Notes: generated by a model from the sequence alone, not told the origin. Shown: positions 17,450 to 25,414, numbered from the stretch's first letter. The stretch: 33,257 bases of DNA from Acidobacteriota bacterium (GCA_015493585.1 WGCW01000096.1:1-33257); one strand, 5' to 3'. Translations and numbers: made by a program.

Positions 17450-18382
17450 TTATTTTTCTTCCAAAGCGACGGGACGGTCCGCGCCGCTGGCCCTCTCGAT
17501 GAGCAGCTGACGGAAAACGCCGTAGCGCCACGCAATCCCAGCGGCTCCCAGTAAGGGCAACGCCGCCAGCCTATGCAATCTCCCATCTACCCGTCGCGCC
17601 ATCACGAAAGGCGTGTAGAACTGCGAGGCAAAGAAGTTCACACTCCTCAGGACGTCCTTCGGGGTTCGCAGGCGATGCGGGTAAAGACAGTACATCTCCG
17701 GCCATTTTTGCCTCACGAGGTAGTACGCACGGCCGTACATGTAGTGCTGGTGCAAAAAACCCCGTAGGGTCGCACGGTGATAATGTTTAACACGCACCTT
17801 TGGATCGAAAAGGATCTGGTATCCAAGCCGCTTCACCCGCCAGTTGAAATCCACGTCCTCGCCCCGGAACAGTGTCACATCTTGCAGCCCTACCTCTTGC
17901 AGGACCTCTCTCTTGTACGAGACATTGACGCCCGGCAGCGTCCTCACGTCCTGCAGGCCCTCCCAGTGCGGAAACGTAATCGCATCTGCCACGAGGGTGA
18001 CCAGGTTGTTCCCACCAGCTCCAAACACGGGCCCGCCGACTGCACCCGCCTCCGGATGTTCCCCATGACTTCTCTTGAGCTCACGGATCCAGTCGGGAAA
18101 GACCTCCGCGTCGTCATCCGTCATCGCCACCACGTCGCCCCGGCACTCCTGAAGGCCGATATTCCTGCTGGTTGCCAGGTTGATGTTTTTCGTTCGGATC
18201 AACCGCACATCAACATCATTGATCCCAATATACCTTTCAACAACGTGGTCCGCCTCAGACGTACCGCCGTTCACAACGACGACCTCATCCGGCTTTTCGT
18301 CAGTCTGGACAACAACGGATGCGAGTACCTGGTCAAGAAGCTGAGGCCTGTTGTAGGTGCATATCAGTACTGAAACTCGCAT
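17450..18382 (-). CDS. GT2 glycosyltransferase
   Basis: 310 residues from ATG 18382. Upstream codons to 18448 precede the family N-terminus MRVSVLICTYNRPQLL, and no strong ribosome binding site exists, only AAGAAGAG. GT-A landmarks are VVVVNGGTSEAD, the metal-binding MTDDDAEVFPDWI, VGGPVFGAGG, GVNVSYKREVL and the acceptor acidic motif FRGEDVDFNWRVKRLG. A hydrophobic helix near the C-terminus (LLGAAGIAWRYGVF) could tether it to the membrane. It opens the three-gene coupled group 18382-15662. Substrates cannot be read. Confidence 0.88.
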   Translation of the reverse strand: MRVSVLICTYNRPQLLDQVLASVVVQTDEKPDEVVVVNGGTSEADHVVERYIGINDVDVRLIRTKNINLATSRNIGLQECRGDVVAMTDDDAEVFPDWIRELKRSHGEHPEAGAVGGPVFGAGGNNLVTLVADAITFPHWEGLQDVRTLPGVNVSYKREVLQEVGLQDVTLFRGEDVDFNWRVKRLGYQILFDPKVRVKHYHRATLRGFLHQHYMYGRAYYLVRQKWPEMYCLYPHRLRTPKDVLRSVNFFASQFYTPFVMARRVDGRLHRLAALPLLGAAGIAWRYGVFRQLLIERASGADRPVALEEK

Positions 18383-18711
18383 GTCTCTTCTTGTCAACGC
18401 TTTGGAATCCCGTTTAAAAAAATCGCCACAGATTGTCGATCTCCGCAAGAACCCTAAGGCGCAATGGTAAATGCAGCCTATGGCGAGCCCGCGCGTAACT
18501 CAATCCGGTCATCTGCTCCCTTGCGACCCATCCAAATACCTCAAGTTCCAGCGCGCTCGGTTTATTTAATTTCGCCATACTTGTGTTCTGCTTCCCTCGA
18601 TCGTCTACCGGGTGAGCCGAAGATCCAGGAACTGGCGTCCGGGGAAGTTCCATGCGGTGGTCATGAGACATTCCGGCCACTTTAACGTTCTGTACGCCGG
18701 GCCCTACCATT
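18383..18711 (-). other. 329-base gap with an unassigned open tail
   Basis: No complete gene is supported. A minus-strand frame from ATG 18575 to the stop at 18414 encodes 53 residues (starting MAKLNKPSALELEVFGWVA) that are Arg/Leu rich and resemble no family I know. It may be a gene remnant or chance. At its left border, on the minus strand, CTACCAT / ATGGTAG forms a seven-pair hairpin that overlaps the stop codon of the next GT4 (18697-18720 region). It is not followed by a T-run, so I do not call it a terminator. Confidence 0.4.
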
Positions 18712-19809
18712 TTACATGGTAGAAAAAAGATCGTCGTACAGTGTAGCAATCCGGTCCCAGGAGAACCTGGAAACAACCCATTCTCGGTTTGTTCGACCCA
18801 TTTCCTCCCCACGAGCGAGGTCACGGGCGAGGGCAACGAGCACTTCGCCTACACGGCGCGCGTTACCGCGGTTCACGAACACCGCCCCCTTCGGGTGGCA
18901 TATTTCGTCGAACGGCCGTTCCGTGGCGACGACGAGCGGGAGTCCGGTCGCCATAGCTTCCAACGGCGCCAGAGGCAACGCCTCGCCTTTGGCCAAGGCT
19001 ACAAAAACATCAGAAGCTCGAAGCCATGGTGCCGGGTCGCCGACGTCCCCGAGGAAGCGAACGTTCGACTCAACTCCTAGTTCAATAGCCAATTCACGCA
19101 GATTGTCCTCCTCGGGCCCATCCCCTACAATGAGGTACAGTAATTTCGGCACCTTACGAATGGCTTCCGCAAGAGCCCGTAGACTCTCAGCGATTCCCTT
19201 CCGTTCTTCCAATGCGGCTACGCTGATCAAGACAACCTGATCCCCGGGAAGACCGAGACGTTTCCGAATAACATCCTTCCGGGCAGCCGGCACAAAATGT
19301 TCGACGTCCACTCCGTTCGGAATGACCGTAGCGTGCCGCCCCAGTGCCTCTGTAATCCCATCGGCCACAAAAGCGCTCACCGCCACTACGTGAAGACCCA
19401 TCTCAAGCAAGCCGCTCTGGCGAACGTGATCGTAACGGCTCGGGACCTGCCAATAGGGGCTGTTGAGAACCAGCACCGTCTTCCCAACGTAACTCCTCCC
19501 TCGGCGGAGAGCTGCGTCCTCGCCGTGCCAAAGGAAGTTGACGAGAACACGATCCGGTTTCTTCCGGCGCAACAATCTAGCGTAGGAAATTCCAGCCCAC
19601 AATCGTTGGAAATAACGGGGCAGGTACATTGTCGTAAGTGTCACGTCCCCGGCCAGGTCCCCCCACGGCCATTGCCCATGTGGCGAGCGCCAAGCCACCA
19701 GATTAACCGAATGCCCCCGTTGCGCCAGGTGGTTTGCCAGGGAAACGGAAAAACGTTCAATACCCCTCTCATACCGGAAGAGAAACGGAGAAATGATGAG
19801 AATTCGCAT
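18712..19809 (-). CDS. GT4 glycosyltransferase
   Basis: 365 residues, starting MRILIISPFLFRYERGIERF at ATG 19809, with AAGGTG about 11 bases upstream. Donor-domain marks: VISVAALEERKGIAESLRAL near residue 200, LYLIVGDGPEEDNLREL near 235, and an intact EX7E in AKGEALPLAPLEAMATGLPL. An FxRYERGIERF N-terminus with GG/GIER instead of GGxE is within family range. It follows the sulfotransferase-like gene by 41 bases. Predicted to act on the cytoplasmic lipid-linked intermediate. Confidence 0.9.
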   Translation of the reverse strand: MRILIISPFLFRYERGIERFSVSLANHLAQRGHSVNLVAWRSPHGQWPWGDLAGDVTLTTMYLPRYFQRLWAGISYARLLRRKKPDRVLVNFLWHGEDAALRRGRSYVGKTVLVLNSPYWQVPSRYDHVRQSGLLEMGLHVVAVSAFVADGITEALGRHATVIPNGVDVEHFVPAARKDVIRKRLGLPGDQVVLISVAALEERKGIAESLRALAEAIRKVPKLLYLIVGDGPEEDNLRELAIELGVESNVRFLGDVGDPAPWLRASDVFVALAKGEALPLAPLEAMATGLPLVVATERPFDEICHPKGAVFVNRGNARRVGEVLVALARDLARGEEMGRTNREWVVSRFSWDRIATLYDDLFSTM

Positions 19810-19850
19810 TCTAAAAGCTACACCTTACCCCAGAAGATGTGTTCATGAAA

Positions 19851-20651
19851 CTACCGCTTCGACCACCGTTCACGAAAACCCGCGACCTCCCTTTCCGAAT
19901 AATAATGTCTACAGTATTTACTGTCATACTGGGTATCAAGGTAATTCCGGTCGAACTTGATGTATTTCACGAAATCCTTGTAATTCTGCTTGTAGGCCCT
20001 ATCAGCAGAGGTGTTACATATGCGAAGACGGAATTTGGGGATGTCAAGGAATTCTGCGATGCACCTCTCTTGAATGGACACATCAATTTCCGATTTTAAA
20101 AGCAGGATGCTCAGCCTCCCAGACTCTATGGTCGAAAACCCCGCTTCCTGATCGAAGGGTTGCAAAAATACATCCACACCGGTCGATTTCAGAAACTCGT
20201 CATCAAACCACCGAATACCATCATAATGACGGTCCCATTCATAATACATCTTCCCTAACTCTTCGAGGGAGTAATCCTGCATCCCTCCCTGAAAATACAA
20301 CGGAAAGTCATGTGCGAAGGAGGATACGTTGCGAGCAACGGGCTCTCTAACCATAGTAATAATCTTGATCGTTGCGTCCTTTGCCATTTCGAATCTCAAC
20401 CAAAGATATTCATGGAACTTTTGTTTCCGAAGGTCTCGAATGTAGTGAAAATGGATGACCGGGAAGTAGCCCTCGCCCAGCAGGGAATAATACACACTTT
20501 GCGAACCAACTTTTCCCATCTGGTAAACTAGAACAAGTGGTTTGTTATGCGCCAACATGCGCAAAGTATCAAGCGCATGTTTTACGGTGTTCGAGCCCCT
20601 CCGTCCCAGTGCCCGTACGATCAGTTTCTTTACTCTTGCCTCCCTGGTCAC
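19851..20651 (-). CDS. Sulfotransferase-like capsular polysaccharide protein (NKWYS-like)
   Basis: 266 residues. KPLVLVYQMGKVGSQSVYYS near residue 38 matches the 5'-phosphosulfate-binding loop seen in the sulfotransferase superfamily and in the putative capsular synthesis family NKWYS (PF10364). TMVREPVARNVSSFAHDF near 105 matches the 3'-phosphate-binding motif (R-x-P-x6-S). The C-terminus YDSKYCRHYYSEREVAGFR is family-like. If active it would use PAPS to sulfate a sugar of the polymer. The gene is distinctly AT-richer than most neighbours, like the FemAB gene, and has spacers on both sides, consistent with separate acquisition. Target unknown. Confidence 0.72.
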   Translation of the reverse strand: MTREARVKKLIVRALGRRGSNTVKHALDTLRMLAHNKPLVLVYQMGKVGSQSVYYSLLGEGYFPVIHFHYIRDLRKQKFHEYLWLRFEMAKDATIKIITMVREPVARNVSSFAHDFPLYFQGGMQDYSLEELGKMYYEWDRHYDGIRWFDDEFLKSTGVDVFLQPFDQEAGFSTIESGRLSILLLKSEIDVSIQERCIAEFLDIPKFRLRICNTSADRAYKQNYKDFVKYIKFDRNYLDTQYDSKYCRHYYSEREVAGFRERWSKR

Positions 20652-20899
20652 GGTTTACAGTCTCCAGTCGAGTTTCTCAAGCAAATTCGCCTAAGGTGTC
20701 ATCGTTACAAAGGGCGCCGCCGCCAACCTCGGTACGCCGGCCATCAAGTCCATCTTCAAATGCGTCCAAACACAAGGTGACGTCCATACCCTCAATCACA
20801 CGCTCGAATTCCCTTCTCTTGACCGCAGTGTTGTTCGCGGTCTCTGCCCAACGCGTTGGGCCAGCACGGATCATCCATCCTTGGCATTCCAATTCCGTG
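20652..20899 (-). other. 248-base spacer with an unassigned protein-like frame
   Basis: A minus-strand frame ending at 20677 runs in from the end of the flippase gene. It encodes a protein-like tail containing EFERVIEGMDVTLCLDAFED and DGRRTEVGGGA. It has no convincing start of its own and overlaps the flippase 3' end in another frame. I cannot place it in a family. It may be the end of a lost gene. Nothing else is seen. Confidence 0.3.
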
Positions 20900-22438
20900 T
20901 CAATTTGGAAACCTGCCACGCCTGCGAACATCCCTGAGGGCGCTGCGTCGAAGCTCCCTCAGCGGCTCCCATGGCCAAGCCATAAGCCCTGCGCCATAGA
21001 GCATGGCCCCAATCAATACCTCCAAGCCTAGTGCCCCCACGCTCCTCAGGGCAGTGAAGCTCAAAGTGAACGACATTCCATAGACGGCAACTGCCATCAG
21101 GCTGCTCAACACCAGCGCGGGAGTGAGTGAATGACCAAAATCTTTGATACCAAAGCCGACTTGCTGGTACGCCCACAGCTGGTAAGGGATTCCCGTGATC
21201 GCCACCACGCAGGAAACGACTACAGCAACAACCAGGAGACTGCCGGTCTGAATGCCGATCAGCAGTGACACTAACAGGGCTGCCGTGCGTCCTGCGGTGA
21301 CAAGAAAGACCGCTTTGGCTTTTCCCCTACTGAGCAATACGGCCGTCGCCGCTTCCACGGAGTACACAAGCCCCGCCGGTGTTAGCGCCCGGAGCAGCAC
21401 CGACACACCCGACCATTTCGGCCCGTAAACGACACCAATGAACTGTGGCGCCACCGCAGCGAGGCCAAAGAGTATCGGAAAAACCAACAATGAAACGCCG
21501 AGGAGAGTCTTTTGCAGTCCCCGCTGCGTCCGGGGCTCGTCGTCCTGGACAATAGCAAAGACAGGGTACATTACCGACAAGATTACGCCGCTGAGTTGCG
21601 AACGGGGAATTTCAATCAGGCGAAATGCCATCGTATACAGGCCAAGTTCAGTTGCAGAAAGAAACTTCCCGATGATGAGGTAGTCGATATTCCCGGTAAG
21701 GTACCGGAAGAGCTGGAACCCGAGATAATAGCTGCCGAATCCCGCGATGTCCCGGAGGGCCGACAATTCGAAAGCCAATTTTGGGCGCCAGCCACAGAAC
21801 CGCCATGCGAGAACCGTCGCGACCAGAGGGGACACCAGGTTTCCTATAACCAGGCTCCAGTAACCAAGGCCCGCTGCCGCGGCACCTATCGAGCTCGCTC
21901 CACCCAGTATCATGCCCCCCCAATCCAGGAGGAACGTCTCCCTGAACCGCAACGCCTTGTAAATCAGTGCTCTTGGCACTGCAGAAGCAGTAGCGAAAAC
22001 GAAGCTCAGCGACGAAACGATAAAGATGGGTCCAACCTCGGGCGTTGAATAAAACCGCGCCAACCATGGCGCAGACAAACACGCGATACCCCACAGAACT
22101 ACACCAGTAACCACGTTGAGCCAAAAGACAGAAGAGAGCTGTATCTGGGTCAGTTCCTTTTTCTGGACCACCGCTCCGCCGAATCCCAAATCTGCGAGGA
22201 TCCGCCCAAGGCCAATAAATACGGCCGCCATTCCGACCAAGCCATAATCCCTCGGAAACAAAAGGCGGGCGAGGACAATTGAAATCCCGAATTGGACAAC
22301 CTGTTTCCCAATTCGATTCAACCCGGTCCAACCGAATCCCTCCAACGCCTTCTGTTTCAAATTCGCGACGCCGACTTCGTGCTCGGCGTCCACGCCGCGA
22401 AAATCCGGATCTCGATGGCCCTTGAAAAGCTTTGTCAT
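20900..22438 (-). CDS. Wzx-type oligosaccharide flippase (MOP superfamily)
   Basis: 512 residues with about 12-14 hydrophobic segments. The N-terminus ALEGFGWTGLNRIGKQVVQF, then LARLLFPRDYGLVGMAAVF and LADLGFGGAVVQKKELT, are hallmarks of the WzxC/polysaccharide-biosynthesis branch (Polysacc_synt). Downstream, FSFMTASAVPRAL-like and YLIIGKFLSATELGLYTMAF blocks also match. It should flip undecaprenyl-linked repeat units to the periplasm for the Wzy protein at 12861-14387. It is the first gene of the locus in the direction of transcription. No strong Shine-Dalgarno or consensus promoter is visible before ATG 22438. Confidence 0.92.
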   Translation of the reverse strand: MTKLFKGHRDPDFRGVDAEHEVGVANLKQKALEGFGWTGLNRIGKQVVQFGISIVLARLLFPRDYGLVGMAAVFIGLGRILADLGFGGAVVQKKELTQIQLSSVFWLNVVTGVVLWGIACLSAPWLARFYSTPEVGPIFIVSSLSFVFATASAVPRALIYKALRFRETFLLDWGGMILGGASSIGAAAAGLGYWSLVIGNLVSPLVATVLAWRFCGWRPKLAFELSALRDIAGFGSYYLGFQLFRYLTGNIDYLIIGKFLSATELGLYTMAFRLIEIPRSQLSGVILSVMYPVFAIVQDDEPRTQRGLQKTLLGVSLLVFPILFGLAAVAPQFIGVVYGPKWSGVSVLLRALTPAGLVYSVEAATAVLLSRGKAKAVFLVTAGRTAALLVSLLIGIQTGSLLVVAVVVSCVVAITGIPYQLWAYQQVGFGIKDFGHSLTPALVLSSLMAVAVYGMSFTLSFTALRSVGALGLEVLIGAMLYGAGLMAWPWEPLRELRRSALRDVRRRGRFPN

Positions 22439-22646
22439 TGGTTAGCACTGTCACCGATCAACCATTGAATCCTACAGCTGCAGCCCCCCACCAAGGCCCT
22501 TCGATTCACCGATGATTTCGCGGATCGACTTTCCATGGTTCATGTTTGCTATATCGCGCACCCAACCTGTGGATCGCGTGAAAAAACGGGGTTAATTCCA
22601 CCTCTTCTCTCTGCGTTCTCTGCGTGCTCTGCGAGAAGCGCTTTGG
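22439..22646. repeat. Boundary spacer with a family B 'CTCTGCG' repeat
   Basis: A 208-base non-coding spacer marks the edge of the polysaccharide locus. Its right part (about 22597-22642) is a family B repeat half: CTGCGTTCTCTGCGTGCTC followed by TGCGAGAAGC. The same text returns near 24765, 25545, 28480, 29105 and 30830. The rest is featureless. Confidence 0.6.
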
Positions 22647-22925
22647 TCAGAGGTCATCGGGCCAGGTCCGGGCGGCGTGGAGAACGCGGAGAATCTGTAC
22701 GTCGTCTCCCTTGACACGGTAGGCGACGATGTAGCTTGACACGACCAACTCTCTGGTTCCGGGAACTCTCCCCGGCCGTCCTGACGAGGGAACCGCTGCC
22801 AGCCGTTCGACGGCATCAAGCACCTTCTCCGCTTCCTGTGCCGAAGCGGCGGGGTTGTCCTGAGCGATGAAGTCAACGATTGCTTCCAGATCATCAACGG
22901 CCAGTGAGAGCCAGAGGACCCTCAC
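22647..22925 (-). CDS. ParE/RelE-family toxin
   Basis: 92 residues. The ParE pattern is clear: WLSLAVDDLEAIVDFIAQDN at the N-terminus, AVPSSGRPGRVPGTRELVV in the middle and YIVAYRVKGDDVQILRVLHA at the end, with the terminal arginine-tryptophan strand usual for gyrase-targeting ParE proteins. The start is GTG 22925, overlapping the antitoxin stop as GTGA, so translation is coupled. All core elements are present and it looks intact. Whether it acts on DNA gyrase or on mRNA cannot be told from sequence. Confidence 0.88.
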   Translation of the reverse strand: MRVLWLSLAVDDLEAIVDFIAQDNPAASAQEAEKVLDAVERLAAVPSSGRPGRVPGTRELVVSSYIVAYRVKGDDVQILRVLHAARTWPDDL

Positions 22926-23191
22926 CTGGCTTTCTTTCCGGCGGTGGTCCTGACGTCCTTCTCGAACCGCACGCGCAGTTCCTCATGTCCGGTGAATTCG
23001 GCGTCCGGGCGATCGGCTGCCTCAACGGCCTCCTCGATGGCCCTGACCTGCCATTCCTGAGCGTCGAGATATTCCTCGATGGCTCGACTCGCTAGGTAGG
23101 CCTTGGTGCGGTCCATTGCAGCGGCCAGTTTCTCCAGGCGGCCCTTAACGTCCACGGGGAGTCTGATGGTCAAGGTCGTGGTTTTCGGCAT
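22922..23191 (-). CDS. CopG/RHH-type antitoxin
   Basis: 89 residues from ATG 23191, with a perfect AGGAGGT site eight bases upstream. The longer frame to 23413 runs through repeats and is rejected. The N-terminal TTTLTIRLPVDVKGRLEKLA is a ribbon-helix-helix DNA-binding domain. The middle AYLASRAIEEYLDAQEWQVR is a helical linker, and the charged C-terminus should wrap the ParE partner. The upstream region holds three phased ACACAG boxes, the likely autoregulatory operator. Confidence 0.88.
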   Translation of the reverse strand: MPKTTTLTIRLPVDVKGRLEKLAAAMDRTKAYLASRAIEEYLDAQEWQVRAIEEAVEAADRPDAEFTGHEELRVRFEKDVRTTAGKKAR

Positions 23192-23207
23192 GGTGCGCAC
23201 CTCCTGT

Positions 23208-23233
23208 ACACAGTGTAACACAGGATAACACAG
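23208..23233 (-). promoter_or_regulatory. Three ACACAG boxes phased at 10 bp, probable RHH operator
   Basis: ACACAG occurs at 23208, 23218 and 23228 on the plus strand (CTGTGT on the minus), each exactly ten bases from the next. The array ends just before the ribosome binding site of the antitoxin. Ribbon-helix-helix dimers bind short tandem sites about one helical turn apart, so cooperative autorepression is the natural reading. The -10 and -35 are not clear. Confidence 0.55.
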
Positions 23234-23721
23234 CCGCTGCGCGCGGAGGTTTCTCGCGGAGATTGCGGAGTACGTGGAGGAAGAAGCGCCGGTTGCCCCC
23301 GCCCAGATTCTTCGTCGGCTTCGCCTCCTCAGAATGACAATGGGAGGGATGCTCAGAATGACATCTTCTCTTGTCTTCCTGAGCCGAAGGCGAAGGATCT
23401 CGTCTCCTCTCAACTAACAGCAATTGCATCATCCGGGGGAAAGGCGCGTAACGTACTGATAACACGCAACGTCGAAACCCTACCCGAATGCCTGTTGGTC
23501 CAGCGTCCCGGTGCCCCGCACTGGGGCATGTCGGTGCTCAGGATGACGCCTCCCCCTGTCATCCTGAGTGGCGTGCCGAAGGCAGGCCACGAAGGATCTC
23601 GCTGCCTCAGAATGACGCCCTTTCCCGTCATCCTGAGCTGCCAGGCGAAGGATCCCATTCCCCGGAATCACGCTCGTCCCTGTCATCCACCGGTCGCGGC
23701 AAGATGCTGGGGGCGTAAAGG
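23233..23721. repeat. Composite repeat block: family B, family A and a unique core
   Basis: A 489-base gene-free stretch. It contains a family B half (23233-23292), a family A left end (CCCAGATTCTTCGTCGG near 23301) with several CAGAATGAC/GTCATCCTGAG modules, and a roughly 140-base unique core at 23404-23547 (CTCAACTAACAGCA ... TACTGATAAC ... CCGAATGCCTGTT ... GGTGCCCCGCACTGGGGCAT). More family A modules follow to about 23665. The core recurs at 28693-28849 with the same flanks. Frames through it are not believable genes. Confidence 0.75.
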
Positions 23722-24348
23722 TCAGCGAAGGATTGCATCGACCCAGCTTTCGAGGTCGGCCTTGACCCGGTTCCAACTGACGTCCGCGAGTAGCCGGAGC
23801 GGTGGTTCGTGTTCGGCATCGTCGAAGAAGATCAGGCTGCGAAGGACGTGGCCGGGATCGGCACCGTATTTCTTCTCATACAGAGCGAGGTACTCTTCGA
23901 GGCGCCTGTGCCGGGTGACAAGCACCCAGAGATCCACGAAGTCCTTGCGGCTCCCCCGGGAGGCCACGGCGGCGAGCTTCATGGCGGCGATGTCATCGAG
24001 GGAAGCCAACGGGACGCTGGTCCCTCCCGGTTGGAGCAGTGGCTCAAGGAGACCGTACGAAGAGCCGATGAAACTGACCCGGATGCCGCCGATGCTCACG
24101 TAGAGCGTCTCGGGCGCCGTTGAGACGATCGTCATCCCTCCGGCGATGCGTCTCAAGCGGCCCGCCAGAACCAGGGGGTCGCCGATCGACGGAGCGAACA
24201 GATCGAGGTCGGCTGAAAGACGGTGGGCTTCGAGCAGCGCCAGTGCGGTACCGCCCGCCAGGTAGAACCCTTCGTCCGCGAGAAAGGAGGGAAGGGCCTC
24301 GTACGCTTCCCTGACGCCAGGCGGTGTGGCTTCCCAGTGGAGGTTCAT
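23722..24348 (-). CDS. AbiEii/AbiGii-like nucleotidyltransferase toxin
   Basis: 208 residues from ATG 24348. It shares one base with the stop of the upstream gene (TGATG) and is preceded by GGAAAG. Residues about 32-50 read LAGGTALALLEAHRLSADLD: GGTAL plus S-x-D-x-D is the catalytic motif of the AbiEii/MenT-type DNA-polymerase-beta fold. KLAAVASRGSRKDFVDLWVL near 130 is the second conserved block (K, R, K-D, D). Family members act as toxins of type IV-like or AbiE systems by transferring nucleotides to tRNA. The protein is near the small end of the family. It looks intact. Confidence 0.82.
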   Translation of the reverse strand: MNLHWEATPPGVREAYEALPSFLADEGFYLAGGTALALLEAHRLSADLDLFAPSIGDPLVLAGRLRRIAGGMTIVSTAPETLYVSIGGIRVSFIGSSYGLLEPLLQPGGTSVPLASLDDIAAMKLAAVASRGSRKDFVDLWVLVTRHRRLEEYLALYEKKYGADPGHVLRSLIFFDDAEHEPPLRLLADVSWNRVKADLESWVDAILR

Positions 24349-24650
24349 CAATGCCACGATCTTTCCCGGCCCCGCGCGTTTCGGACCCACTCCCTGGTCG
24401 TGGATTCCTCGATGCCGGCCATGTGGCACCAGAAGCGCAACTCGCGCGGGGGAAGCACTCGCTGCCCACGGCTCTCAAGGTAGGCGGCGAGGCGGGCGCG
24501 GTTGACCGCCCGGAGGAGCCAACGCATTTCGGAGACCCCGCCGGCGGACATCACGCGCTCCAGGAGCGTGTCCGGGAGCTCCGTGCCGTTCTGAAGCACC
24601 GCCCCGTCGTACTCCCACATCAGACGAAGAACCTGTTCCGGAATCTTCAT
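24348..24650 (-). CDS. DUF6922-like partner (probable antitoxin) of the nucleotidyltransferase
   Basis: 100 residues. The core LLERVMSAGGVSEMRWLLRA, then AAYLESRGQRVLPPRELRFW, looks like the DUF6922 domain (hydrophobic -ERVL-YG-...-RWL- followed by RxLsPRxxxFW) that commonly precedes AbiEii-type nucleotidyltransferases. The assignment is from memory and moderately secure. The gene pair shares one base, so expression is coupled. ATG 24650 sits exactly where transcription should start from the TATAAT at 24657-24662, so this gene is probably translated from a leaderless mRNA. Confidence 0.65.
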   Translation of the reverse strand: MKIPEQVLRLMWEYDGAVLQNGTELPDTLLERVMSAGGVSEMRWLLRAVNRARLAAYLESRGQRVLPPRELRFWCHMAGIEESTTREWVRNARGRERSWH

Positions 24651-24656
24651 AACTAC

Positions 24657-24665
24657 ATTATATCA
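24657..24665 (-). promoter_or_regulatory. Extended -10 promoter, leaderless, for the DUF6922-AbiEii pair
   Basis: On the minus strand TGATATAAT is a perfect extended -10 (TGn plus TATAAT, 24662-24657). Seven bases after its last T is the A of ATG 24650. No -35 match is seen, as expected for an extended -10, and no Shine-Dalgarno fits between the box and the start codon. Confidence 0.6.
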
Positions 24666-24876
24666 CAGTATCTTGAATTGCTGTATGGCTCGGGTAAGGC
24701 GAAACCGGGAACGGAGTAATCGTCGTTGAACATGCGAAGGCCGGTTTCATCCTATTGCTTCGGCGTGCTCTGCGTGCTCTGCGAGAGGCTCTCTTCTCCC
24801 CATCGCCACTGATTGGCCACCCGCCCGAGAATTCCTCTCACTGAGAGTGCAGAGAGCACTGGGAAAAGAGATCCGT
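24666..24876. repeat. Spacer with a family B repeat half
   Basis: About 24763-24803 carries GCGTGCTCTGCGAGAGGCTC plus TCTTCTCCCC, the right half of family B. The remaining bases hold no gene. A 27-base text including GTTGAACATGCGAAGGCC near 24725 reappears near 25513, showing that the spacers of neighbouring TA modules share sequence beyond the repeats. Confidence 0.6.
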
Positions 24877-25137
24877 TCAGACGTCATGATAGTGGGTTCG
24901 CGCCCGGAGGATGTAGACCGTTTGATCCTCCTCATCGATCCGGTAAACGATGCGGTCCCGGTAGGTCAGACGTACGGACCAGTACCCCGCCAGGTCTCCG
25001 ACCAGCCGCTTCCCAGAGGTTGGGTTTTCTGCAATCCGATGGATAAGGATATCCCGAAGCTTGCGACGGAGCTTTGGAGTCAATTGCTCGATATCCTTCC
25101 GGGCTCGCCGCGTGATTCGGATGGTGTAGGGAGGCAT
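24877..25137 (-). CDS. yoeB: YoeB-type toxin
   Basis: 86 residues, beginning directly after the antitoxin stop (TGA-ATG). IRITRRARKDIEQLTPKLRR forms the RelE-fold N-terminus. GDLAGYWSVRLTYRDRIVYR is the YoeB signature (GDLxGYWSxRI..xxHRxVY), and the C-terminus RARTHYHDV provides the His of the catalytic end region. YoeB is a ribosome-dependent mRNA endonuclease. The operator upstream of the antitoxin, with paired TGTACA boxes, independently supports the YefM-YoeB assignment. Confidence 0.85.
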   Translation of the reverse strand: MPPYTIRITRRARKDIEQLTPKLRRKLRDILIHRIAENPTSGKRLVGDLAGYWSVRLTYRDRIVYRIDEEDQTVYILRARTHYHDV

Positions 25138-25395
25138 TCAGATATTTTCGAACGCCTCATCGATGGAGAGAGTGTGCCCGGCCTCGATCTCATCCTCGGC
25201 CTCGCGAAGGCTCTCGCGGAGCCCGGGAACGCTCAGCAACTCGAGGGTCTCCATCAGGTTCTCATAGTCTTCTTCGGACAACAGCACGACGGCGCCGTCA
25301 CGGTGCGTGATCCTGACAGCCTCGTGGGACTGCCGTGCCCTCCGGATCAGGGTAAAAAGCTCTTTCCGCGCCTCAGTAGCTGTGATCCCAGTCAT
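25138..25395 (-). CDS. yefM: YefM/Phd-type antitoxin
   Basis: 85 residues from ATG 25395; the longer frame to 25434 would run through the operator and is rejected. GITATEARKELFTLIRRARQ and EAVRITHRDGAVVLLSEEDY match the Phd/YefM DNA-binding and dimerisation domain. The C-terminal third is acidic (LREAEDEIEAGHTLSIDEAF) and should wrap the toxin. The leader is short (about 13 bases from the predicted start site) and the ribosome binding site is poor (GGGGGT within a GGGGTACCCC palindrome). Confidence 0.88.
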   Translation of the reverse strand: MTGITATEARKELFTLIRRARQSHEAVRITHRDGAVVLLSEEDYENLMETLELLSVPGLRESLREAEDEIEAGHTLSIDEAFENI

Positions 25396-25414
25396 CGGGG
25401 TACCCCCAAGGTTA

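Noticed and set aside
18690-18725. Hairpin CTACCAT/ATGGTAG at the end of a GT4 gene as a terminator.
   Set aside because: The T-run lies before, not after, the stem in the direction of transcription, and the stem overlaps the stop codon.
23410-23658. Minus-strand frames through both copies of the unique core share the text MPQCGAPGRW.
   Set aside because: Similarity follows from nucleotide identity of the repeat; downstream residues diverge and no ribosome binding site or coding pattern supports a protein.
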